A stretch of 64,000 nt of DNA from Rheum nobile (taxonomy: Eukaryota > Streptophyta > Magnoliopsida > Caryophyllales > Polygonaceae): positions 2,926,001-2,990,000 of the forward strand of contig WOAB01000878.1 of the NCBI GenBank assembly GCA_027886185.1. The letters are read 5' to 3'. The notes beneath the pieces were generated by a model that saw nothing but the letters and a program-made list of their open reading frames with translations, searched no databases and had not been told where the DNA came from. The position numbers and the translations under genes are program-made. This document shows positions 45,657 through 55,314 of the stretch, piece after piece (position 1 is the first letter of the stretch; the number at the start of each line of letters is the position of its first letter).

Positions 45657-46776
45657 TTAAGTGAGGACATCTGTGAAAGGTATGTCAACATACAACTTCT
45701 TCATCATCTCCTTAAACTTCACAAATTGATGCTCCAGCTGTATCTGAATCCTTGTCTGAGGAAAAGGCAGAGGTGGCTTGTATGGAGGGGGAGCAACATA
45801 CTTGGGTTCTTCTTCTTGTGGCTTCTCCACAGGCTCCTTTGTCGCTTCTTTTTCTCTTAGACTGTTCTCTTCCAACTGTTTTTCTTCACTGAGAGAGACA
45901 GCCTTGCAATGCTCCCTAGGGTTGACTTCAGGTTGACCAGGAAGTTGACTAGTAGGCCTAGGAACATTCATAGCAATTTGGGCCAACTGACTCTCCAATT
46001 GGTCCATCCTCTTAGGCAAGCTCTCAAAGTTTTCAGCCTTCTTGGATAGGGCTTCCAACTGAGAAGCAATGATCCCTTGATTTTTAGCCATTTCCCTCAA
46101 CACAGACTGAAGTGCGGAATTATCAAAGGTCTGAGCGGGTGCTTGCGGTTGAGAGAGTCCCGGTTGGAACCCTGGAGGTGGTCTTTGCTGAGCATCATCA
46201 TGTTGTGATAGTGCCATGAGGCAGGGCCTTGAACCATGCTTTAGCCCTGTCTCTCAAAGAGAATGAGAAGGCGCGCAAAGTGTTGAGATATTGGTGAGGA
46301 TTCTCGGATGGAAGACCTCCAAACTGATTTTGCTGAACCATATTAATCAGAGATGGCTTCAGCTCAAAATTCCTGGCCTGAACTAGAGGTCGGACCACAC
46401 CAGATGTGGGTCCTTGGTGATGTGGCAGCACATAGTCACCCAATGTCATAGGCGGAGGCACATTCAACAACTGTTGTATCTCCTGTTGCTGATTCAGTAG
46501 CTGTTGTTGCAACTCTTGCAGTTGCAGCTGTTATTGTTGCATCAACTCATGCTGTTGTTGTTGCTGTTGTGCCGCCTCATCCATTGCTCGGGCTCTAGTT
46601 TCTTCCTGCTCTCCTCTTCTTTTGTGAAAAGCACGCTCGGGTTCAGGATCTGGTTCGTAGAATTCACCAGCGCTCAGGGCTCTTCGCATAGGAGTGAGAA
46701 CAAAATCTGAAACCAAAGACAAAAGAAACAAAGTAAAAAACAAAATAAGACCTAATCTACCGGTTGCGTGTAACAA
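45657..46776 (-). pseudogene. Deleted Athila-type gag
   Basis: Starts 46,776 (minus). A Gln-rich stretch is broken by a TAA near 46,531. It continues LGDYVLPHHQGPTSGVVRP, then FELKPSLINMVQQNQFGG, then FSFSLRDRAKAWFKALPHG, all typical of Athila gag. At about 46,200 it jumps to a different frame (SQHDDAQQRPPPGFQPG, then LREMAKNQGIIASQLEALSK, then IPFTDVLT), which is late gag. The central part of the usual gag is deleted at this junction. The final TAA separates it from the protease frame. Confidence 0.82.
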
Positions 46777-46792
46777 CCAATACTAGCAATAG

Positions 46793-46810
46793 TCCCCGGC
46801 AACGGCGCCA
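46793..46810 (-). other. Primer binding site, tRNA-Asp
   Basis: On the minus strand this reads TGGCGCCGTTGCCGGGGA, identical to the site of the other Athila-like element. It lies 6 nt inside the 5' LTR (46,817). Confidence 0.9.
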
Positions 46811-46816
46811 AAAACT

Positions 46817-48229
46817 TGATAGGTCCAAATCCTACCCCGCAAGTGTACGTGTTCGGTTGTAGTATCAAGGTATCGAACTCAGGGACTATGTAATAGTACC
46901 AATTGTCAGATCAACTAATAGACTAAGTCGTAAGTAAGAAAGGTTTGCAATTCGGGTTCAATGGTAACAAATGTCAAGTAAAAATGAATTATCAGTTGGG
47001 AAAAAGCTTCCAAGGTTAGGATCCCCACAATGGTGTTTCGGTAGGTTCTAGACAATATCTGATTAGATTTCAATATGAATGTCATTTGAAGGACTCACTA
47101 TCTAATGTCAACACTACCTCTTTTCAGACGAATAGTGCATGTACCTAGACTCGACTAGCAGTCACTTTCGCACAAAGCTAATCTCATTAAGGTCCATTAA
47201 GTTCTGTAAAGATCAATGAACAAATAGAAACAACACTCGCTTTCGCGCTCCGCGGAATCTACTCATCCAAAAATCAATTCGATAGTCAAGTACCACAAGA
47301 GGGATTAAGTCACTTTCGCACAAATAATCCTCAAGTTCTATCCTAGGGATCTATCATGTATCAATCTTCTATTATCATTTTCTCCTTTCGTTCTCAAATT
47401 CCAATAGAAATCCTAATTACGAATCAATTAGGTCATTAAGCATCCTAGGATAGAATCAAATCTCATTCACATATTCATTCAATCAAATACCGCAATCAAA
47501 CCTACCTAATTCACCATTAGGTTCACCCAACCCTAGAAAAGAAGGTTTAGCTAGACATGAGAGAAAGAGAAATCAAATTCATTGAAAGAGACAACATACC
47601 AATTGTATTCCGAAAGAGATTCGATTCTCAAACGATCCAATGTAGCAAAATCTCCAAAATGTTCCCTAGGGTTTTTGAGATATCTAAAAACGTAGATGTA
47701 GCTGCTAGGTCCTCCAAATAGAAGTTTTTACAAGTCTTTTATACCCCCCTCCAAATAGCAAACGACGCACAGGATAAAACAAGTTGGAGACAAAACACGT
47801 GGCCCGACTCGGCCAGAACCTCGGCCGGGTCACGGGCCGAGTTTCAGTCAGCGACGCTGACTCGGGCGATAACTCGGTCGGGTCTCGACCGAGTTGTGTC
47901 CAGTTAACAACTCCTGGGCTGACTCGAGAGACAACTCGGTCGGGTCTCGACCGAGTTGTTCTCAGTTAACTTCCTTTGGCTGACTCGGGCCGAAACTCGG
48001 TCGGGTCTCGACCGAGTTGCTCCCAGTTGACGTCTTAAGTGGGCTTCATGACTCGGGCCGAAACTCGGCCGGGTCTGGGCCGAGTTTGGCGCAGTTTTCT
48101 TCCTTGGTTCTTGCCTCAGACTTTCTCCTTGATCGACCTTGGTCCCGCCTTCTTCTTGTCATCCGCACAATTGACGTTGGCGTCATCCCTTCGAGCCCTC
48201 TGCTCAAACATATTCGTATTAAGGCTCAT
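46817..48229 (-). repeat. 5' LTR of the Athila-like element, larger part
   Basis: The first 1413 bp (plus-strand order) of the second 1581-bp LTR, with its own copy of the hairpin array. The LTR is interrupted at CTCAT and resumes at 58,324-58,491. Confidence 0.92.
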
Positions 48230-48929
48230 TGTTTTGGGGAGAAAAGATCGGACGACCTAAATCGCCTTAGACGGGGTAACTAGTCGATCGGACGATGGGA
48301 AATAATCCAAACTAAGCAAATAATAGGTAAACAAGAAATAAATATATAATAGCAAGATGATTTTATTAGATATCGTGTGAATCGGATTAGATCACAATAC
48401 AACTTATCGTAATAAAATTAGAGATTGAGTGGGACTCGACCGGTGACTTGTGAGTGGCGACCGGAAGGGGTCAGGCGTAGGCAGCCGTTTGGAGAGCTAG
48501 ATGGAGAGCGAGAGTGCTGTTCTGGTGAGTTTGCTAAGTGAGAATGCGTGTCCTCTGCGTAGTTGTGAGTTCCCTGATCTTATCTTCTTCGTCGTTCCAA
48601 ATATGGTAAGTCCCTTTACTCCTGTGGCCGTTGCACCGTTTTTATGTTTTTATCTTCAATACCGAGTGTAATGGCAAGGATTTTGCCGTTGAATTACTGG
48701 CAATTAAGGTGTTTGAACGTTGCAGATGTTGCATGATCTGAGCATTAAATGCGTGGCGAGATCTCCGCGATCTTGTCGGATGACTCTTGACTGGAGAGGT
48801 TTTGTCGGGTGTCGCTCGACCAGAGAAGCCTTGTCGACTCTTCTGAACTCGTCTGCCATTCTCCCGATTTGCAGTGGGCTTGGGCTCGGTCCTCTCGATC
48901 TGTCTTCTCTGGAGAATCCAGGCCCAACA
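48230..48929 (-). repeat. 3' LTR of the Retand-type element
   Basis: 700 bp, bounded by TGTTTTGGGG and GGCCCAACA. The adjoining ATAGCCCCAAGTTGC is, on the minus strand, the purine-rich GCAACTTGGGGCTAT expected of a polypurine tract. Confidence 0.93.
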
Positions 48930-49236
48930 ATAGCCCCAAGTTGCTATGGGCTTACGGTTTAGGCAAGTAGACCGGGATCCATGGCAACTTCCTTGGACAC
49001 GATCTTCACCGTCCTTTTTGGCGCGGTTGCACAGGTCGACGTGGCGCGCGATTAGGGCACGATGCGACGTCTTCTGCGGATCATGATTTCCTTCCATAAA
49101 TTCTGAGCAGGGGGAGCGATTAGTATTCATCTCCTTCCTTTGCAAGTTTCTGGTAAGCCTTTCGGTCTCTCTTGCCATTTGCTTTCTGATTTTCTTAGCC
49201 ATAGCTCTTCGATTTCCTCCCATCTCTATTCTCGAC

Positions 49237-51172
49237 ATGGTCTCTCTCGAGGCTTCTGAGTCGTCGAAGACTCTTTCCGATGCCGGAGAGGGCGATACTT
49301 CTCCTCATTTCCTCCTAACGGAGTCGGACGTGCTGGTTAGCAATTTGTCGGAGGCAGAGCTGGTCCAAGTCCTCGAAGTCGGGGGCTTTCCTCCGGAGAC
49401 GATTGCTACGCTGCCTGAGCCGGACGAGAGGGCCGACGCGTACTACGAAGGGTGGATTTGCTTCTATGTATACCCGTTTAGGATAGGGCATAAGTTCCCA
49501 TTCTCTCCTCTTGTTAGAGATTTTCTAGCTACCTTGGCGTTAGCGCCGTGTCAAGTGATGCCTCAAGCTTGGAGAGTCCTTAGGGTTTTAGACTTAGTGA
49601 ATGAGCAAACTGGCGCTGGTTTTGATTTCGACGCCTTATGGTATAATTACTTCATCGGGTCGAAGAGTTCTTCCCATGTGCAACTGCGTGCCCGACGAGG
49701 TCGGAAGCCTTTGGTGCAAACTCCCGATGTGAACGACCGTGGATGGGGGTCGAAATACTTTTTTATCAAACGATCTTCTCTAGAGAAGGAAGGAGAATCT
49801 CCTTTTCTTTTGTCGGAGTGGCGGATCGACAGTATGTACTTTGTTTTCTCTTTCACGCGTTTATGCATTTTTAACACTCTGTTTTTAACTTTCCCTTTTT
49901 GTAGTCCCTGAACCGGAAGAATTGGAAGTTAGCAGCCGATCGGAGGCTTTGTCAAAGATTGTGCTTGAAGTTCCCGCGTCTGAGAGGAAATTCGTCAACG
50001 TCAATTTGCTGGCGCCAACTCCTCCCCCACATGAAGATATGTCGAATGTTTCTTCATCCCGTGCGAAAGGTAGACTTTCGGCTTTAGGAATCTTTTTGTT
50101 GTTTTTCGCTTTGTCGTGTATTTTAGGATTTCTCCCTTTTTGATGCTCTATCGTGTCAGGTTCCCCTGGTGGTCGGTCGAGTGCTCGACTGAGAGTGGCG
50201 TCTGGAAAAGGTTTGATCGAGCAAAGGAAAGCTGCAGCTAAGGCGGCGTCGAGTAAGCCGGTCCTGACTGACTTGTCGACTGCGACGAAAGCTGGCTCTA
50301 AGAGAAAAATGAGTGCTCGTTCCGACGATGCTAAGGTGGAGGGCATCCCTAAGAAGAAAGGCGTGACTGCCGAGGGGGTTGACAAGATTGGTGTCGCTGG
50401 GCCATCGATCGTTGATCTCTTCCGTGCTCAAGATCCGACTTTGAAGTCAGAGGTTAAGGATGTTTCTCCCCTGGACTGCATTGGCGAAGCAGGCAGTTCC
50501 GCGTGGAGGGTACGTTGGCCCTTGTCTTGTGCGTTTTTGTATTTCTTTTGTTTTGACTTCGCTTTCTGAGTTGTGTATTTGTGTTGTCGTATGCCTTTTT
50601 GTCAGGCTTTTCAGTATTTCTTGGGAGCTTATTCCAGTGTCCAAGCAATGCTTGCTAAGGCTGAGGACAGGGCTGCTAGGTCAGAGTCCGACCTCGCCTC
50701 TTTAAGGACCAAGCTGGAGGGAGCTGAGAGTCGCTGTCGAGAGACAGAGCATCGTCTCACCAGGGAGCTGAAGAGCTGCCAAGGGGAGCTGTCTGCATGT
50801 CAGAGGGAGTTTGAGGAGTGCAGGGCAAGCATTGAGGAGGAAGTGAAGCGAGCTAGGATTGCCGACGGTCAGATTGCTGGCGATGTGGGGGCCTTCTATG
50901 CTGTGAAGTCGCGCATTGAGATGATTGAAGAATTCAATGAGGGCAAGCATGAGCTCTGGGACCTGAAGGCGGAGAGGGAGACTTTGGACTCCATGTTCCC
51001 TAAAGGCGACCCTGGTCAAGAGCTGTTCTGCTTAGCCGGCGTCGGAGAGGAGGCGGTGGATGAAGGTGTCGATGAGGACGAAGCTCATTCTGACGATGCC
51101 AAGCCGGCCGACAAGACAGCCCCATTGGAGCCAGCCCCCGTCGAAGATAATGTTGGTGTGTCTGATGCTTGA
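49237..51172 (+). CDS. Spliced antisense ORF of the Retand-type element
   Basis: Four exons with GT/AG junctions and matching phases: 49,237-49,831, 49,905-50,069, 50,160-50,509 and 50,606-51,172, giving about 558 codons without a stop. The protein starts MVSLEASESSKTLSDAGEGD. A central WICFYVYPFRIGHKFPFSPL then VMPQAWRVLRVLDLV segment resembles the plant 'putative gypsy-type transposon' domain (PF04195). The C-terminal half is a long coiled-coil-like region (about residues 370-530, AKAEDRAARSESDLASLRTK onward) with an acidic tail. It reads opposite to gag-pol. The same gene structure recurs in the second copy at 59,934-62,181. The function is unknown. Antisense ORFs of this type are known from Retand elements. 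Confidence 0.85.
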
Positions 51173-51225
51173 CTTATTTGTCCCCTTTGTGTTGGGTTTT
51201 TAAACATTTGGTGTCTGTATATTTT

Positions 51226-51334
51226 GGCGACCCGTCCACCATCGCGGGTCACAAGATGTTTCTGTTTGATGAAGTCCTACAGATGTGTAGGCAGACAATT
51301 ATGGTTTGGCGAACCGTCCACCATCGCGGGTCGC
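51226..51334 (+). terminator. Paired GGCGACCCG...CGGGTCGC hairpins after the antisense ORF
   Basis: Two copies 82 bp apart (about 51,226 and 51,308) of GCGACCCGTCCACCATCGCG plus GGTC can form a stem of GACCCG with CGGGTC. Both recur in the second Retand copy (about 62,250 and 62,339). Placement just after the stop codon suggests a role in 3'-end formation of the antisense transcript; this is inference only. Confidence 0.45.
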
Positions 51335-51848
51335 GTATTTATAGAAAATGCTTCTTATTTCGATGCAAAAATGTGTTTTTACACGTAGAATTGTATACTA
51401 GCGTGTTTCGTACATGTTTGCGATAGATAGCAAGTTGTCGACGACATTTAGTATGTCGTGTATGTCGGTTTTGCCCGTGTGCTCCGTCGAGTGGGGTTTC
51501 ACCGTATGTATGTATGTAGAGCAGGCATGTGATGTGTTTGTGTATGTGTTAGTCATGACGTTATGCCGGGGAGGTAAGCAATATAGAATAAGGTGTTTGT
51601 TCCTTATGTTTAATTGTGTGAATGTAATAAGGTGTTGTACCTTATGTTTTGTATAAGGCAGGCGGTGTGCCGACGTGCCTGTGTTGTCATCTCCTCGTAA
51701 TCCGATCGATCGTGTAATGTAAGCGCTATATGCGGATGACAGGATCCATTTGCGGACGACTGGATCCAATGTAAATGCTGTTCTGCATTTGTATTTTTGT
51801 AAGGAGGAAGTCCTCGCTTGGTGTCAAGGCGATGATATATAAAGGAAA

Positions 51849-51972
51849 GTGGCGATGTATATGCGATAGCATGCGATACATATGCGATAGATGGCAAAGT
51901 ACATGCGATAACATGTGATATGTATGCGATAGGTGGCAATGTACATGCGATAACATGCGATATGTATGCAAT
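51849..51972. repeat. 42-bp tandem repeat, three units
   Basis: Units at 51,849-51,890, 51,891-51,932 and 51,933-51,972 of the form GTGGCAATGTACATGCGATA followed by ACATGCGATATGTATGCGATAG. It lies between the convergent ends of the antisense ORF and integrase. A diverged copy is near 62,850-62,955. Confidence 0.85.
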
Positions 51973-52008
51973 GCATAGAGTTTTGTGTGATGTTTTTACC
52001 TTATTGGT

Positions 52009-53061
52009 TCAGAAATGGTAGAGCTTAGGATGTGCTGCATTCCAACTCCTCGGGATTGGTTGTCCGTCTTTGTCTTCTAGTTGATATGCTCCTTGTCCGA
52101 CCACTTCGGTGATCAAGTAAGGTCCTTCCCATTGTGGTGCTAGCTTTCCGTCGGATGGGTTCTTGGTGTTCTGGAATGTCTTCCTTAGGACCCAGTCTCC
52201 GACCTTGAATGCCTTGATCGGGACGTTCTTGTTGTAGCTCCTCGCGACTTGTTGTTGGAACTTGACCATTCTGATTCGAGCTTTCTCCCTGATTTCGTCC
52301 ACAGTGTCGAGATTATGTGCTAGTTCGATGTCGTTTTGTTCGTTTGTTTGGAGGTTGCAGCGAGAGGTCGGAACCAGTAGCTCAACCGGGATGACTGCTT
52401 TGCTCCCGTAGACGAGAGAGAAAGGCGATTGCCCAGTCGCATTCTTTGGAGTGGTCCTGTCGGACTAGAGAATGAGTGGGAGCTCGTCTGCCCATTTGCC
52501 TTTAGCCCCTGTGAGGCGTTTCTTAAGGTTGTTGATAATGATCTTGTTGCTGGATTCGGCATGTCTGTTGGATTGCGGATACCGAGGTGTAGATGTAACC
52601 AATTTGATGTTCCATTAGGAGCCGTTGTCGCACACGATTTTGGATGGGATGCCAAATCTGCACAAGATGTTGCGTTTTATGAATGAAATGACGTATTGAT
52701 CTTTTACCTCTCTGTAGGCTTCGGCTTCGATCCATTTAGAGAAGTAGTCTATCATAGCGAGGAAGAAGACTCTTTGACCCGACGCGGGAGGGAGCTTTCC
52801 GACGATGTCCATTCCCCATCTCATAAAGGGCCATGGAGCTAGGGTCGGATGGAGGAGCTCCGATGGTTGATGACGTACGGGTGCGTGCCGCTGACAGGCG
52901 TCGCACCTCTTGGTGTATTCCATGGCGTCTTTGTTCATCGTTGGCCAATAGTACCCGTTTCGTAGGGCCTTTCCCGAGAGGCTTCGTCCGCCGGTGTGGT
53001 TGCCACACTCTCCTTCGTGTAATGATTGTAAGATACGTCCGACTTCTGGAGTCTTAAGGCA
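52009..53061 (-). pseudogene. Integrase of the Retand-type element, broken by nonsense codons
   Basis: In frame with the upstream pol. It has an HHCC-type finger (HEGECGNHTGG, then CDACQRH), the DDE core (MDIVGKLPPASGQRVF, FFLAMIDYFSKWIEAEAY, IVCDNGS), then a C-terminal part, FQQQVARSYNKNV, FKVGDWVLRK and EGPYLITEVVGQGAYQL. A TGA at 53,062-53,064 separates it from RNase H. A 36-bp in-frame deletion relative to the second copy creates a TAA at 52,615-52,617, and a TAG lies at 52,465-52,467. Integrase function is lost in this copy. Confidence 0.9.
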
Positions 53062-55269
53062 TCATAGGAGTAGCCCTGTAACAGATCTTTTGTACAAGAT
53101 GTTGTCAATAATATCGTAAGAGAGTGCTTGTACCTTAAGCCTTTTTGCTTCTGTCTTGTCGTCTGGTAAAATATCATCTTTTAGCCACTTCATGTAAGGT
53201 AGCATCCAGTCGTCATTGGTGTCGACGATGTCTTCTTCTGGTCGATCGCCTATCTCCATGGCGACGAGTTCTTCAAGTGGTGTTGTCAACTCGACGGATG
53301 TCTTTGGGACGGCCGGCGTCATAACGTGGGCCACTGGTATGTGTGGAAATTCTTTTGGGTCTAGGACGGATCCCAGATTGGCGAGCGCGTCGGCTTGGGA
53401 GTTAAGATCCCTGGGCACCTGTCGGATGTTGAATGTTTGGAATTGTCCGATCAGTTTCTTGGCTACCTCCAGGTAGGCTATCATTCTGGTGCCTTTGGCA
53501 TTGTACGATCCCTGTATTTGGTTTACGACCAGTAAGGAGTCGTAAACGACTTCGATCTCTTGGACTCCCAGATCGCGAGCCAAGATGAGTCCGAATATGA
53601 GTGCTTCGTACTCAGCCTCGTTGTTAGTCGCATCCCACTCACATCTGACAACCTGGGTTATCTTGTCCCCCTGTGGCGATTTCAGTACGACCCCAAGCCC
53701 CGATCCTCTGGCATTCGATGCCCCATCTGTGTGGAGCTCCCATGTACCTGTCTCGTCTGTCGCGAGTAGTTGATTTGCTTCTTTTGCGGCTTCTTGCTCT
53801 AGGGTCGGACTGAAATCGGCCACAAAGTCGGTTAATGCTTGCGACTTGATCGCTGTCCTCGGCTCGTACTCGATGTCGTAACCACTGAGGTGTATGGCCC
53901 ATTTTGTCATTCTTCCTGTGAACTCGGGTTTCCTCATGATAGCCCTCATGGGATGATTAGTGCGCACAGTGATAGTATGGGATTCAAAGTATGGTTTGAG
54001 CTTGTTTGAAGCCATTACTAATGATAATACGAGTTTTTCAAGTGACGAATACCTCGTTTTGGCTGATAATAGCGTCCGACTGACATAGTATATTGGCGAC
54101 TGTTTGCCATCTTCTTCTCTGACCAGTACACCGCTTACGGCCGATTCCGATACTGCAAGATAAAGAAATAAGGGCTCGTCGCCTTTAGATTTGGTTAGTA
54201 ACATAGGACTGGCTAGATAGTCCTTGAGGTTTTGAAATGCTGCTTCATGTTCCTCCGTCCATTGAAAGGACTTATTTTTCTTGAGCGCGTCGTGGAATGG
54301 TTTGCACTTGTAGGATGATTTGGAGATGAACCTGTTCAGAGCTGTTATCCGACCTGTGAGCTTCTGTACGTCTTTGATGCATTGGGGGGATCGGAGGTTG
54401 ATGAGAGCCTTGATCTGTTCCGGGCTGGCCTCTATTCCTCTTTGTGTCACCATATATCCTAAGAACTTCCCTGACGACACTCCGAAGGAGCACTTAGTAG
54501 GGTTTAGTTTCATATTGTACATTTTGAGTACCTCGAAGCTGTCGCATAGGTGATCGATGTGATCTTCTTTCTTTTTGGACTTGACCAACATGTCGTCGAT
54601 ATAGACTTCCATTGTGTCTCCGATTTGGTCTTTGAACATTTTGTTGACCAATCGTTGGTATGTAGCCCCTGCATTTTTCAGACCAAAGGGCATTACTTTG
54701 TAGCAATAGATACCTTGACTGGTGGTGAACGCTATTTTTTCTTGATCGTCGGGATCCATAAGGATTTGATTATAGCCACTGAAGGTGTCCATGAAGGTGA
54801 GCATTTCGTGCCCTGCTGTGGCGTCGACCATAGCGTCGATGTGAGGTAGAGGAAATGAATCTTTGGGACAAGCCTTGTTGAGGTCTGTGAAGTCGATGCA
54901 GACTCTCCATTTGCCGTTCTTCTTCTGGACCATGACCACGTTGGCCAGCCATTCAGGGTAGTGGACTTTCCTGATTTTTCCGATTTCCAATAAGCTTTTG
55001 ACTTCGTTGTCGATTATTTTGTTCCGCTCGGGGGCGAATTTCCTGCGTTTTTGCTTGACAGGGGGATGAGATGAATCCACATTTAATTTATGAGTAATAA
55101 CGTTGGGAGATATCCCGACCATATCCTCATGTGACCATGCGAAACAGTCGGCATTGGTCCTGAGAAAGTCGAGAAGCTGTTGTCTGGTCGAGTCGTCCGG
55201 GTCCGACCCGACCCTTACCGTTTGGTTTGGCTTTGAAGGGTCTAGTGCGATCTCGTCGAGTTTCTCCAT
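53062..55269 (-). CDS. RT with two RNase H domains, Retand-type pol
   Basis: 735 codons from the first Met after the gag stop. Reverse transcriptase spans about residues 90-290 (WLANVVMVQKKNGKWRVCID, then PLPHIDAMVD, then YQRLVNKMF), with the catalytic YIDDMLVKS. The connected gypsy RNase H (about 370-490) includes EPLFLYLAVSESAVSGVLV. A second, archaeal-type RNase H (about 540-660) shows LHTDGASNARGSGLGVVL, NNEAEYEALIFGL and VYDSLLVVNQI, with all acidic active-site residues. Two RNase H domains are the hallmark of the Tat lineage. The frame ends at TGA 53,062, probably from a CGA codon. It could be translated only as an extension of gag. Confidence 0.93.
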   Translation of the reverse strand: MEKLDEIALDPSKPNQTVRVGSDPDDSTRQQLLDFLRTNADCFAWSHEDMVGISPNVITHKLNVDSSHPPVKQKRRKFAPERNKIIDNEVKSLLEIGKIRKVHYPEWLANVVMVQKKNGKWRVCIDFTDLNKACPKDSFPLPHIDAMVDATAGHEMLTFMDTFSGYNQILMDPDDQEKIAFTTSQGIYCYKVMPFGLKNAGATYQRLVNKMFKDQIGDTMEVYIDDMLVKSKKKEDHIDHLCDSFEVLKMYNMKLNPTKCSFGVSSGKFLGYMVTQRGIEASPEQIKALINLRSPQCIKDVQKLTGRITALNRFISKSSYKCKPFHDALKKNKSFQWTEEHEAAFQNLKDYLASPMLLTKSKGDEPLFLYLAVSESAVSGVLVREEDGKQSPIYYVSRTLLSAKTRYSSLEKLVLSLVMASNKLKPYFESHTITVRTNHPMRAIMRKPEFTGRMTKWAIHLSGYDIEYEPRTAIKSQALTDFVADFSPTLEQEAAKEANQLLATDETGTWELHTDGASNARGSGLGVVLKSPQGDKITQVVRCEWDATNNEAEYEALIFGLILARDLGVQEIEVVYDSLLVVNQIQGSYNAKGTRMIAYLEVAKKLIGQFQTFNIRQVPRDLNSQADALANLGSVLDPKEFPHIPVAHVMTPAVPKTSVELTTPLEELVAMEIGDRPEEDIVDTNDDWMLPYMKWLKDDILPDDKTEAKRLKVQALSYDIIDNILYKRSVTGLLL

Positions 55270-55314
55270 TTCTGGTTCAACGTATCGACTAGGTCCTTCG
55301 CCAATCTGTGGTTG

